DNA from: Lentisphaerae bacterium ADurb.Bin242
GTDB taxonomy: Bacteria > Verrucomicrobiota > Lentisphaeria > Victivallales > UBA1829
Direction of reading: 5' to 3'
Assembly (NCBI GenBank): GCA_002069785.1
Contig: MWCA01000002.1
Span: 62,001 to 126,000 of the forward strand
DNA length: 64,000 bases
This document shows positions 17,663 to 26,559 of this stretch, piece by piece (within the stretch, counting starts at the first letter, position 1; the number at the start of each line of letters is the position of its first letter). The notes beneath the pieces are model-generated. The model was not told the origin of the DNA and ran no database searches. It worked only from the letters and a program-made list of their open reading frames with translations. The position numbers were made by a program, and so were the translations under genes.

Positions 17663-19504
17663 ATGAACTTTTTATCGGACAAACGGCTTTTCTATCCGGG
17701 GGTTCTGGTGCTGGCATGGATCATTCTTACACCACTGCACAGCTATCCGTGGTGCATGTTTGCCCTGACGGGTCTCCTTGCCGCACTTGCCGGAGTCTGG
17801 TTCGCCGGAGAGCGGAGCATGAAACACTTCCTGATCGGGCTCGGAGGCACAATCCTGCTTTCCTTTCCCGCCGTTGTCGCCAATGCACTGGAAAACCGTC
17901 CGCTCAAAACCATGTTGAAAGAGCTCCTTCCGAACGATTACCAATGGCGAAGAGCCTTTCTTGCCTCCGAGACGATCCCCGACTGGACGACATGGACTTT
18001 GATCTGCCTCGTAATTCTGGTAACCATTGTCCTTTTCATCGTATTCTTCAACTGCCGTATTCTCGTCGGCAATCCATATCTTTCATTTCCCGCCGCCATT
18101 GTCGCGCTTGGGATTGCAAGTCTCACCTTCACATGGACCTTTTACGGTCTTCTGGCATTTCACGTGTTCCTCACCCCGAAAAGATATACGGGAATCTTTT
18201 TCATGGAAAAACACATGATTCCCGCGCTCTGCATAACGATCATCCTCTTATTTCTGCTCCTGTTTTTCTGGACATTCCTGAATCTCCGCCGCAACGGTCC
18301 GAACTGGAAAAAGCTGCTGAAGGACATCGGACTCACCGCGGGGGTCTGCGTGTTTGTCTGGCTGGCAGCCGCGGTGGTCGCCCTCGCCTACGGACACGCC
18401 GCCATCGCGGAATCGGCGCACCTGTTTCCGATGGCGAAACGTCCCGGCGTTCCGCAGGCCATGCTCGACGCGGATGAAAAACAGAACGAATGGTTCCGTA
18501 AGTTCAATGAAGAGAACCCGGATTTTCAGCTTCCAATGGAATCGGTCCGTTCCTGGTTTACCGGTATTGGGAATCCCGTCACGGAAAAAATGAGAAAGAC
18601 GACTCTCGACATCTTTCAGTCCCCGCAAGGGGCGGATTACTTCCGCCGGAATTCGGAACTGATCGCCCGTTACAAAGAAGAACTTCCGCTGTATGACTGG
18701 AACTTCTCCGGTTCCATTTCCGCACTGAACGGATGGCGCGCTTCCGCAAGACGCACCTGTTCACGGGCCGAGCTTCTGGCCTATCTCGGACGCGAAAAGG
18801 AAGTGCTGCCGGCGCTGGAGGAACTTGTCGGATTTGAAAATGCAATTGAAAAAAATCAGCAAACGCTGTATGAATCCATCATTCTCAGGGCAATCTGGTT
18901 CATTCGTTCCGTGACGATCATTCAGTTCGGCCCGTTATCGCCGGAATATGCTTCGTTTTACCGGAAGGAACTGGACACGCTTCTCAACTCCCGTATCCGC
19001 ATCCCGAATGAAGCCCCGCGGTATGCACGGGAAATCGAAAGGGTATTCCGTCTGTGTCCTTATAATCCGGAATCCGGCAATTCTTTGTACAATCGTATTC
19101 TTTCCTTTCCATTTTCGGCAATCATTTTCGGACGAGACGCATTCGCGCTCATGAAGCACAAAGAAGAAATCGAGCGGCTTGCAAACCAGTCGGTAATCGG
19201 TAAAACGGAGACCGATTCCTCCCGGACAACGGCTGTCGAAGAAGCCAGGATGACCTGTCTCCATACGGCATACACGAAATCAATCATGACGGCCGCGCTA
19301 GCCTTGAAATGGTATCGCTGCGAAAAGGGGCATTACCCGAAAACGCTTCAGGAACTGACACCGGAATTCCTGAAACAGCTCCCGGTCGATCCGGCCGACG
19401 GCGCGCCGCTCGTCTATGAACTTCTGCCGGACGGTTCTTTCCGTCTGGATATGCCGTCATCCAAACACCTCAAGATCAAATCAAGATTGGAGTTTCTCGA
19501 ATAA
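17663..19504 (+). CDS. Multi-pass membrane protein with C-terminal pseudopilin-like head
   Basis: The ATG at 17663 is chosen because AGGAGG lies just before it and because the downstream paralog starts with the same MNFLSDKRLFYPG; an upstream ATG at 17603 is possible. The 613-residue protein has about seven transmembrane segments in its first 260 residues, a helical soluble middle, and a C-terminal segment beginning ALKWYRCEKGHYPKTLQEL and continuing PVDPADGAPLVYE. That pattern resembles the head of GspG-type pseudopilins. Many planctomycete and Lentisphaerota proteins end this way, to my recollection without a known role. Confidence 0.65.
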   Translation: MNFLSDKRLFYPGVLVLAWIILTPLHSYPWCMFALTGLLAALAGVWFAGERSMKHFLIGLGGTILLSFPAVVANALENRPLKTMLKELLPNDYQWRRAFLASETIPDWTTWTLICLVILVTIVLFIVFFNCRILVGNPYLSFPAAIVALGIASLTFTWTFYGLLAFHVFLTPKRYTGIFFMEKHMIPALCITIILLFLLLFFWTFLNLRRNGPNWKKLLKDIGLTAGVCVFVWLAAAVVALAYGHAAIAESAHLFPMAKRPGVPQAMLDADEKQNEWFRKFNEENPDFQLPMESVRSWFTGIGNPVTEKMRKTTLDIFQSPQGADYFRRNSELIARYKEELPLYDWNFSGSISALNGWRASARRTCSRAELLAYLGREKEVLPALEELVGFENAIEKNQQTLYESIILRAIWFIRSVTIIQFGPLSPEYASFYRKELDTLLNSRIRIPNEAPRYAREIERVFRLCPYNPESGNSLYNRILSFPFSAIIFGRDAFALMKHKEEIERLANQSVIGKTETDSSRTTAVEEARMTCLHTAYTKSIMTAALALKWYRCEKGHYPKTLQELTPEFLKQLPVDPADGAPLVYELLPDGSFRLDMPSSKHLKIKSRLEFLE

Positions 19505-19570
19505 GAAACAGAAAAAGCTCAAATTGACTATTGCGTCTGTTTTCAAACCGCGGATGAACAGGGGAAGACA

Positions 19571-19903
19571 ATGAATTTTTTATCGGACAAACGGCTTTTC
19601 TATCCGGGGATTCTGGTGATTGCGTGGATTATCCTGGCTCCGTTGTACACCTATCCGTGGCTGATGTTCTCCCTGACGGGTCTCCTTGCGATGGGCGCGG
19701 GAATCCTGTTCGCCGCAGCCCGAATCGGAGTCGGCAGGAACGTGACTACGGGCAAAGTGGTCGAACTCCGTGGAAACAAAAAATATGTCATCGCGCACGC
19801 AACAACGCCCCTGCGTGCGCTCTATCTCGCCGAGTGGATCAACGGACGTGTCTTCTTCCCGGATGAATCGGACCCGGACGCGGATCATGAAAACAACAGG
19901 TAA
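19571..19903 (+). CDS. Short chimeric paralog of the preceding membrane protein
   Basis: This 110-residue protein begins MNFLSDKRLFYPGILVIAWI, almost the same as the gene at 17663, for about 50 residues and two hydrophobic segments. It then has a different, soluble tail (VGRNVTTGKVVELRGNKKYV and onwards). GGGGAAG precedes the ATG. It is either a partial duplication that gained a new C-terminus or an independent short gene sharing the membrane leader. Function unknown. Confidence 0.5.
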   Translation: MNFLSDKRLFYPGILVIAWIILAPLYTYPWLMFSLTGLLAMGAGILFAAARIGVGRNVTTGKVVELRGNKKYVIAHATTPLRALYLAEWINGRVFFPDESDPDADHENNR

Positions 19904-19924
19904 GTTTGCCGGAAAGGGGATACC

Positions 19925-20608
19925 ATGAAGTTCAGCAGGACTTTTTTTCGCAACCCGTGTCATTATGCGGAAGGTGCTTTTTTTGTTTTCCTGACCGGAA
20001 TCATTCTTCTGCCGATGATCCTGAAATCCAACATTCTGGACAAAAGCCGTATCCTATCCGAAAACTTTCAGCGGGAACTCGTTGAATTATTCATCGGGAA
20101 CATACTGGAAACGTATGGCGTGCTCTGGTCCCTGTGTTTTTTGTTGATTCTCACGGCGCTTGTGCTGGAATTTTATTGGGAGCCCCACACGGGCAAAAAG
20201 AAAGTACTCGCTTTGATCGGGTATTCACTGGCTCTTTTTTTCGTGCTGTTCAACCTTTTTCTACTCAGCTGTACAGACTATTCGGAGATATCGCGGAGAA
20301 TCTCCTGTATCAGCAGGTTGAAGGTCATCGGACTTTCCCTGAATCAGTATGCGGCGGAGAACAACGGTTATTTTCCCCCCGATCTGGAGACACTCAGTCT
20401 TGACAAGGCGTCGATCCGCTGTCCGGGCGGCAGGAACGATTCGGACTGCGGCTCAAACTATCGCTACCATGGAAAAGGAAAGAAAAATACGGATGAACCA
20501 TTCATTATAGTCGAAGACCGTCCGGAAAATCATCCGGGGACATTTCACGGCATTCTGTATTCTGACGGTCAGGCGGAAAAGTCCCGGCGATCTCTCCGAC
20601 GGAAATAA
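19925..20608 (+). CDS. Three-helix membrane protein with H-X-DG pseudopilin-like head
   Basis: This 227-residue protein has three transmembrane segments in residues 1-115 (FFVFLTGIILLPMIL; LWSLCFLLILTALVLEF; LALFFVLFNLFLLS). The segment ISCISRLKVIGLSLNQYAAE follows directly and matches the post-helix region of pseudopilins (compare [18 protein letters not shown] at 38261). The tail HPGTFHGILYSDG resembles their C-terminal H-X9-DG signature, with spacing X10 from the first His. It thus carries a pilin head on a multi-pass anchor, without a prepilin cleavage motif. AAAGGGG precedes the ATG. Confidence 0.6.
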   Translation: MKFSRTFFRNPCHYAEGAFFVFLTGIILLPMILKSNILDKSRILSENFQRELVELFIGNILETYGVLWSLCFLLILTALVLEFYWEPHTGKKKVLALIGYSLALFFVLFNLFLLSCTDYSEISRRISCISRLKVIGLSLNQYAAENNGYFPPDLETLSLDKASIRCPGGRNDSDCGSNYRYHGKGKKNTDEPFIIVEDRPENHPGTFHGILYSDGQAEKSRRSLRRK

Positions 20609-20629
20609 TTACCCACGGATCTGAAAAAC

Positions 20630-21253
20630 ATGAAAAAGTTTCTGAAAATTATCTGGCGGACCTGGATTTCATTGCTTGCCTGTGCGGCTCTTTTCTTCGG
20701 AGTGATGATTGTGGTGCAATATCACAATCTATCCTTATACCAGAAGCCTTATCTGAAGATTCCCATCTCCCCGCCCTTTCCGAAGAAAGAGGTTATTCCG
20801 CTTGAGATCAAAATTTTGACTGAAGTGCGGACAATGAAAGTTTTTCTGGTTCCCGCGTTGAAAGACCCGCTTTCCAATTGGTTGGAACTCTCCCTCGTCA
20901 GTCCTTCAGGAGAAGATTGGAGACTTCTGCTTTTTCCGGCGCAGTGTGAATGGGAAGGAAAAAATTTTCCAGCCTGTTATGTTTCCATGCTCAGAAAATG
21001 CCGCTATCAGTTGAAACTGAAAATCAAGGAGCCGCCATCCGATCTGCCGTCCGAAACAACACTCATTCTGGCGCCATGTTCCGAATTCGGCGGCCTGATT
21101 CTTGTATTTTACAAGGCGGGCCTCCTAGCAGCGCTCTTTCTGCTGGCGGGATCCTTCATTATCTTCAGCTGCGTGAAGCCTCCCGCTCAACCCGTTGCCA
21201 GAACGCGGAATTTGAATTCAGACACGGAAGAACCGAAAAACCGGAAACAATAG
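20630..21253 (+). CDS. Two-helix membrane protein of unknown function
   Basis: This 207-residue product has transmembrane segments at about residues 10-32 (WISLLACAALFFGVMIVV) and 158-180 (AGLLAALFLLAGSFIIFS), with about 125 beta-rich residues between them that should lie outside the cytoplasm, and a charged tail. No recognised family. It is the last gene of the long plus-strand run and starts 21 nt after the preceding stop. Confidence 0.5.
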   Translation: MKKFLKIIWRTWISLLACAALFFGVMIVVQYHNLSLYQKPYLKIPISPPFPKKEVIPLEIKILTEVRTMKVFLVPALKDPLSNWLELSLVSPSGEDWRLLLFPAQCEWEGKNFPACYVSMLRKCRYQLKLKIKEPPSDLPSETTLILAPCSEFGGLILVFYKAGLLAALFLLAGSFIIFSCVKPPAQPVARTRNLNSDTEEPKNRKQ

Positions 21254-21303
21254 TTCGACTGCCAGACACAATGAAACGTTTTCCTGTTTATTTCCTCCGC
21301 TTC

Positions 21304-21385
21304 CTCATTTCTCCCGTGACGAGTGGAAATGAGTCATTCTCATCCTCCCCTAGAAAACTCCTGGGAAAAATGGGGAGGGTTTCCT
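21304..21385. terminator. Hairpins between convergent genes 21253 and 21530
   Basis: CTCATTT (21304-21310) pairs with AAATGAG (21327-21333), and CCTCCCC (21344-21350) pairs perfectly with GGGGAGG (21372-21378), followed by GTTTCCTTT. They lie in the 276-bp gap between two convergent genes, where termination is expected. The T run is interrupted, so this is a candidate only. Nothing else was seen in this gap. Confidence 0.35.
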
Positions 21386-21529
21386 TTAAAACAGAGAAAA
21401 TCACTGTTCCAAAAGCAATCATTCCGGTTTGCGACGGAATCACGAAGCCGTCGGCACGGCATATCTCTGCCTATTTTAAGACCGGGCATAAAAACAGGAT
21501 GGAATCCGAAGTAAAAAAGCTGCGCCGGA

Positions 21530-22681
21530 TCAGCACACGCGGAAGTGATCTTCCGGCCACATGGGATTGTGAATGCCGAACGGGGCGCCGTCCAACTCCA
21601 GTTTCAGCACACGCGGCAGTTCGTCTTTCTTTTTGAACGGCAGACCGGTCAACGTAAGTTTGTCGGCGTTCTGGACGAATCCGATTTTTTTCCCGGTGGA
21701 AAGCAAGGTGATGTCTTTGATCCGGTTGCCGATCCCGCAGATCATTCTTTCCGGACCGCGGTAATCCGCCTGAAGCTGGATGTATGCGGTGTTTCCGTGC
21801 GCCACGGAAATTTCCTGATCCTTGTAATCGAAGGGATGCGGCACCACCTCGTAGACCGCTTCGCCATTGCGGTCCAGCCATGCCTTCACCTGATTCAGAA
21901 TTCCGACTTCTTCCTCCCCGATCCGGCCGTTTCCATCCGGGCCGACATTCAGCAGAAGGTTGCCGCCGTTGTGCCGCAGCGTCATCAGAAGCTCGATGAT
22001 CTTTTCCGGCGTTTTCCAGTTTTGATCATAGCGGTTGTAACCCCAGGAATCGTTGAGGGTGTAGCAGCTCTCCCAGAGGCCCGCATGAGAACCGGAATGC
22101 TGTTCGGACGAGGCGACATCCTCCTCCAGTCCACAGCGACAGGAGATCAGCAGTCCGGGCTGGAGACGCCGCAGCTCGCAGTGAAGCTCGGCCGCCTTCC
22201 AGGATTGAGGCGACGGACAACCGTCATAGAAGAGATAATCGACCGGACCGTAATCCGTCATCAGTTCTTTCAACTGGCGGTGCGTCTTTTCGACGAAACG
22301 GCCCCAGTTCGGACCCTTCGCTCCGCCCCGGAAATCGAAGTCGCTCCAGTCGCCGACAGAATAATATAATCCGATGCCGAGGCCGTGTTTGCGGCACGCA
22401 TCGCAGAAACTCCCGACCAGTTCGTCCCCGATGAAGCAGCCGTCGTGGTGCCGCGTCGTGAGGACAGCATATCGCATTCCGGAACGGGCGGCGATCCCGA
22501 CCCATTCTTCGGCGAGAAAAGCATGATTTTTGAACTGCGGGATGACCTTGAAATATTCTTCGTTGGACATCCGTTCCTTGCTCATGACCCACTCGCCGCG
22601 CTCATAAAGCGTATACAATCCATAGTGAATGAACATCCCGTAAGCGAACTCGAGAAAACGTTGTCTGATTGTGTCGTTCAT
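21530..22681 (-). CDS. GH29 alpha-L-fucosidase-like enzyme, short form
   Basis: The start is placed at the ATG at 22681, giving 383 residues; the open frame upstream overlaps the preceding gene. The N-terminus FAYGMFIHYGLYTL matches the GH29 hallmark FIHWGLYS. TTRHHDGCFIGDEL matches the HHDGF motif. The segment GPVDYLFYDG carries the Asp at the nucleophile position. LLLNVGPDGNGRI is the usual GH29 segment near the barrel end. No signal peptide is seen, unlike its upstream neighbours. It starts 13 nt after the SGNH gene and is the last gene of the LacI-linked operon. It probably acts on fucosides; other GH29-like specificities are possible. Confidence 0.85.
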   Translation of the reverse strand: MNDTIRQRFLEFAYGMFIHYGLYTLYERGEWVMSKERMSNEEYFKVIPQFKNHAFLAEEWVGIAARSGMRYAVLTTRHHDGCFIGDELVGSFCDACRKHGLGIGLYYSVGDWSDFDFRGGAKGPNWGRFVEKTHRQLKELMTDYGPVDYLFYDGCPSPQSWKAAELHCELRRLQPGLLISCRCGLEEDVASSEQHSGSHAGLWESCYTLNDSWGYNRYDQNWKTPEKIIELLMTLRHNGGNLLLNVGPDGNGRIGEEEVGILNQVKAWLDRNGEAVYEVVPHPFDYKDQEISVAHGNTAYIQLQADYRGPERMICGIGNRIKDITLLSTGKKIGFVQNADKLTLTGLPFKKKDELPRVLKLELDGAPFGIHNPMWPEDHFRVC

Positions 22682-22694
22682 GGCAGATCTGTTA

Positions 22695-23393
22695 TTATTT
22701 TTTTCCAGGAATTTGATTGAAAACAGGAATGAGTTTGTCCGCGACAGCCTTGTATCCGGCCTCATCGGGATGAAGTCCGTCATGCAGATTTTTCGTTTTT
22801 CCATCCACGCCCAGAAAAAGAGGCGCGAGATTGACATAAACGATTTTGTCATTGTCCGCCAATTTTTCAATCAGCGGATTCAATGCGGCGGATTCTTTCA
22901 TTTTCCATGCGACGGGCGGGATTCCCAGAAGAATGATTTGTGCGTCCGGCTGCTTTTCACGGAGGATTTTCAGAAGGTTTTGAATACCGTCCGCGATATC
23001 CTGAACAGAATCGCCCTTGATGATATTGTTGGTTCCGATCATAAGCACAATAACGGCCGCCCTGGTCCCATCCAGCTGCTTGCCTTCCGTGATTCTCCAC
23101 AGGAGATTCTGAACCTTGTCGCCGCTCAAACCGAAATTCAGTTTTGAATAGCCGCCAAGTTCTCCTTTCCAGATATTCATGCCATTGTGTTTCATCCATG
23201 TCATTGTCCAGCCATGCATGATCGAATCGCCGAGAAACAGCAGATTGACGGATTTCGTTTTGGAAGCCTCCTTCGTGTAGCTTTCCGAAATCTTCATACG
23301 CCAGTCGAGGTCATATTTTTCCGGCGTTAGAGTGCCGGCGGCACATACCGCGCTCACGAGCGCGACCGAGAGCATTGCAATTCTCTTTTTCAT
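22695..23393 (-). CDS. Secreted SGNH/GDSL hydrolase
   Basis: This 232-residue protein has a signal peptide (MKKRIAMLSVALVSAVCAAG). It shows the SGNH blocks: FLGDSIMHG (catalytic Ser), GLSGD (oxyanion Gly), IGTNN (Asn) and DGLHPDEAGY (catalytic Asp and His). Such enzymes often remove acetyl esters from polysaccharides. It lies between a DUF4838 gene (17 nt upstream) and the GH29 gene, so a role as carbohydrate esterase is likely but inferred. Confidence 0.88.
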   Translation of the reverse strand: MKKRIAMLSVALVSAVCAAGTLTPEKYDLDWRMKISESYTKEASKTKSVNLLFLGDSIMHGWTMTWMKHNGMNIWKGELGGYSKLNFGLSGDKVQNLLWRITEGKQLDGTRAAVIVLMIGTNNIIKGDSVQDIADGIQNLLKILREKQPDAQIILLGIPPVAWKMKESAALNPLIEKLADNDKIVYVNLAPLFLGVDGKTKNLHDGLHPDEAGYKAVADKLIPVFNQIPGKK

Positions 23394-23410
23394 GATTCTT
23401 TCTTTTCCGT

Positions 23411-25726
23411 TTATTTTGCTTCAATAAGAAGAAGCTGATCGATATACACCCTGTTTTTTCCCGTTGTCCCGTTGTAAGCCGGACCGGTGAATTTCAGCGA
23501 AACATACATATCCCACCGTTTGTCCGGCTTGTCGATGTCGAAAAACCGGCCGAGGTCGCAGCCTGTCGCCCAGGACGGATGAACCCATATTCTGCAAATC
23601 GACGACAGCTTATGAGTCCCGATTTTATAGAAAGCGAAAGTTCCTTTTTTCAGATCGCGAGGCGGAATGTCCAAATGAAAGAATTTTTTCGCAACGCCAT
23701 CGTAAAACCCGCAGTTGAACGGCTTTTCAGGCGTCTCCACCTCCACACCAAACGCCAGGCCGTAAGCGGCATCTTTCATCTCATTCTGCACCGTCAGCCG
23801 GGATTTCTGAGGAAAAAGACGGATGACCTTCCGATCCGTGATGGAACCGAACTGTTCCGGGAGCGGCAGAGGAATGACTTCCGCGACAGTCAGAGAATCT
23901 TTCAATCCTTTCAAAATGAGATTTGCCACGGCGGGATTTCTTTTTTCCAGGCCGGTTTCCTTCATCCGCACTTCAATGCGTTCATATACGGCCTTCGATC
24001 CGCTCTTATATGCAGGATACTTTCCGATCATTTCCGGGTATGACTTGATCAGCTCGATATCCGACCCGATCCGCAAGGCTTTTATGTTGCGGTTCGCCAT
24101 CGGTTCACGGGCAGTCATGGCCTCCCATTTGTCAAACATTTTCTGGACCTCGATATTTTTTTCCGGAGTGTAATATCCCCAGGAGGCCGAACCATCGGAC
24201 CAGAGCAGATAATTGCGGATTCCCATCCGATGCTTTTCGAGATCCGCCAGCCATGCGACGACCTCTCCGGACGCAGAGCCGTAGTAAAAGTCGCAGAATT
24301 CGCGGATTTTTTTCTTCGCGTCCAGGCGCGGATCCCAGTAGGATTTCATGACGAGCCATGTATTCAAATCGGCAAAATTCAACCCGACTTTGAAATCGTT
24401 ATTGAACTCATAGAAGGTGCCGTTCGCTCCAGCCTCGCGGAACAGCGCCGTATCTTTCATCATACGCCCGGCAACGCCGCACGGCCCTCCGTAATACACG
24501 TAATACCAGATCCACACATTCTTCGACAGCTTCGTCCATTTCTTCAGATTTTCATAAGTTCCGATATTGTTCGAATGATCGAGCGTTTTTGTGACGTCGT
24601 CGTCGATCGGAGCAAAAATAATAAGCAGATTGTCCGGCAGTTTTTCGACGTTCGGGGGGAATTCGGTCTGATTTTTTCTGTAGGCCAGTGTGGACAGCAT
24701 TGCTTCCGGATATTTTGTCATGAATCCGTTGCAGGCTTCGATGAGATAGTCAAAAAGCGGGCCTCCGGAACAAGCATATTTCTTTTCGAGTGCCTTGCAT
24801 CCACCACAGCAGCAGAAAGGCCCTGGAACATCCTGCGCGGAAAAATTGAAAACCCCTTTTCCGCCGTTCCTCGACGCAACCTGAATCTCAAGGCGGCGCG
24901 AGAGCTCCTTGCGCATTTCCCGGCTGCTGAAACAGAGCTGTCCGGGAAATCGCTTTCCATCCGCGCCCATGGAGAAATATTCAGGGTGATCTTTGAAGTA
25001 AGTTCTGCTTTTTTCCGATGGATCGGGCCATTGCAGTTCCCAGACATGCGCATTCATGTCCGGCCTGATATATGAAAAGAAAGTATGGCACTGTGCGTAT
25101 TCCAGCGGGAGGGTGGAATATTCGCGGGAGGGCGCGTTCTGGTTTTCATTGATTCTGTTCCGAAGATAAAACTTGGCCTTGTCCGGGGCTTGCACATACC
25201 AGTTCGGCTGATAGCGGTATTGAAACACCGGGGCGCTTCGGATATTGAGTTCGGGAATGATCAGTTTCTCATGTTTTGGAATCCATGTGCCGTTTTCGTA
25301 AGGAGTAAACCAGCGGATTCCGAGCTGAGTTTCAAGAAATTCATAAACGCCGTAAAGAGTTCCGAACTTCCCTCCCCCGAAAATGTAGAGATTGCCGTCA
25401 TGGGTTCTGATGAATAATTCCTGGTCGCGCGGCTCAATCCCCCGGAAGAATTTCCGCGTTTCCGGAGTCATCCCAAGGTAAATATGCCGTCCGCCGGTCC
25501 CGGTCCGGGAAACGGGCAGCTCCGCGCCGGTCGACGCCCTGAAGAAATATTTCAGGTCGTCGACTGCCATTTTCCCGAAGATGGAATCCGGATCAGCCGC
25601 GACGATTGAATACGCGGTTTTTCCATTTTCAGCCAGCACGAGATCACGTCCGGAGAGATCGGCAAAACAGAGTCCGAGTGCGAGCAGTCCGAAAACGTTT
25701 TTCAGGCAAAAATCCGGAAGTTTCAT
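23411..25726 (-). CDS. Secreted DUF4838 family glycosidase-like protein (copy 1)
   Basis: This 771-residue protein has an N-terminal signal segment (VFGLLALGLCFADLS). An N-terminal alpha/beta domain follows, like those of GH20 and alpha-glucuronidases, with GTLYGVYEFLETQLGIRWF. A TIM-barrel region carries the DUF4838 pattern FSAQDVPGPFCCCGGCKALE. The C-terminus is beta-sandwich-like. Its ATG overlaps the stop of the pseudopilin gene by one base (TAATG), so the two are translationally coupled. It is homologous to the protein at 27411-29720. Known DUF4838 members occur in glycan-use loci; the bond attacked here is unknown. Confidence 0.85.
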   Translation of the reverse strand: MKLPDFCLKNVFGLLALGLCFADLSGRDLVLAENGKTAYSIVAADPDSIFGKMAVDDLKYFFRASTGAELPVSRTGTGGRHIYLGMTPETRKFFRGIEPRDQELFIRTHDGNLYIFGGGKFGTLYGVYEFLETQLGIRWFTPYENGTWIPKHEKLIIPELNIRSAPVFQYRYQPNWYVQAPDKAKFYLRNRINENQNAPSREYSTLPLEYAQCHTFFSYIRPDMNAHVWELQWPDPSEKSRTYFKDHPEYFSMGADGKRFPGQLCFSSREMRKELSRRLEIQVASRNGGKGVFNFSAQDVPGPFCCCGGCKALEKKYACSGGPLFDYLIEACNGFMTKYPEAMLSTLAYRKNQTEFPPNVEKLPDNLLIIFAPIDDDVTKTLDHSNNIGTYENLKKWTKLSKNVWIWYYVYYGGPCGVAGRMMKDTALFREAGANGTFYEFNNDFKVGLNFADLNTWLVMKSYWDPRLDAKKKIREFCDFYYGSASGEVVAWLADLEKHRMGIRNYLLWSDGSASWGYYTPEKNIEVQKMFDKWEAMTAREPMANRNIKALRIGSDIELIKSYPEMIGKYPAYKSGSKAVYERIEVRMKETGLEKRNPAVANLILKGLKDSLTVAEVIPLPLPEQFGSITDRKVIRLFPQKSRLTVQNEMKDAAYGLAFGVEVETPEKPFNCGFYDGVAKKFFHLDIPPRDLKKGTFAFYKIGTHKLSSICRIWVHPSWATGCDLGRFFDIDKPDKRWDMYVSLKFTGPAYNGTTGKNRVYIDQLLLIEAK

Positions 25727-26433
25727 TATTTGAGCCCCCTCAGTTCATCCCAGGCAAGATTCGAGTTCATCATGGAATAGGAATAGGGTGAAACGTGACC
25801 GTCCAGAAGCAGCACGTTGGCTCTGGAACTGTGACGGAATTCCACGCCTGTGACCGGGTTGAAATCGCTCATGTACCAGATCATCATGGCTCCGGTGGAA
25901 ATTGCTTTCGCCCATGCACCGGCATCGGTCAGCCGACCGGTTTTGCTTGGAAACTTCAATGCCCCGAGTTTCTTGTATTGATAGTTCCAGTTGGTCGGGT
26001 AGGCGGCCTGTCCGTAACCGTTTCCAAGCGAATAAGAATAAATGTAGGACATCCGGTAAGTCGTGTTCCAGAGCGGAGCCTGGGGTTCCTTGTCCGTCGG
26101 ACAGAGAAAAGCGGTTGTTCTCACCGAAGTATTGGGTGGATTCATGTATGCGACCAGTTTTGTGAACCAGACCCTGTCCCCGGCATTGCCGAAATTGTTG
26201 GGAAGAATCCATTCCTTATAATCGTTGGAATACATGGCGCACTGAAGGCCGATCTGTCTTTCCTTGCTGACACATGCGGTCGAACGTCCCCGCTCGCGGG
26301 CATTATTCAGTGCGGGCAAAAGCATTCCCGCCAGAATGGCGATGATCGCGATTACAACCAGGAGCTCTATTAATGTAAAGTTCCCGCGAACACCTGTCCG
26401 CACCCACTCTTTTTCTTCTGCACAATGTTTCAT
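25726..26433 (-). CDS. Pseudopilin-like protein, H-X9-DG type (LacI locus, copy 1)
   Basis: The start is set at ATG 26433 since AAAGGAG lies about 8 nt before it and inside the frame of an earlier ATG at 26454. The 235-residue product has a charged leader, the prepilin helix [19 protein letters not shown] with Glu at +5, the neck segment CVSKERQIGLQCAMYSNDYK and the C-terminal signature HSSRANVLLLDG, an exact H-X9-DG. The residue before the cleavage site is Asn, not the usual Gly. It is coupled to the DUF4838 gene. Such proteins are very numerous in Lentisphaerota; their role is not settled. Confidence 0.88.
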   Translation of the reverse strand: MKHCAEEKEWVRTGVRGNFTLIELLVVIAIIAILAGMLLPALNNARERGRSTACVSKERQIGLQCAMYSNDYKEWILPNNFGNAGDRVWFTKLVAYMNPPNTSVRTTAFLCPTDKEPQAPLWNTTYRMSYIYSYSLGNGYGQAAYPTNWNYQYKKLGALKFPSKTGRLTDAGAWAKAISTGAMMIWYMSDFNPVTGVEFRHSSRANVLLLDGHVSPYSYSMMNSNLAWDELRGLK

Positions 26434-26468
26434 TTCCGGACTCTCCTTTCGCATCGAATATCAATCTC

Positions 26469-26521
26469 TTTTTAATAACGTTTTCATTCCTTAAATTATA
26501 ATCTCATCCATGAAAAAACAA
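26469..26521 (-). promoter_or_regulatory. Promoter and LacI-type operator before pseudopilin copy 1
   Basis: On the minus strand a -35-like TTGTTT (26521-26516) and a perfect -10 TATAAT (26500-26495) are 15 bp apart. Just downstream is ATGAAAACGTTATTAAAAA (within 26488-26469), with the central CG and TGAAAACG half typical of LacI operators. It closely matches the site at 30513-30533. Its place after the -10 suggests repression by the LacI protein at 30664. Confidence 0.55.
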
Positions 26522-26559
26522 GAAGGACATGAAAAAAAACAGAAAAAACAGAGAAACCG

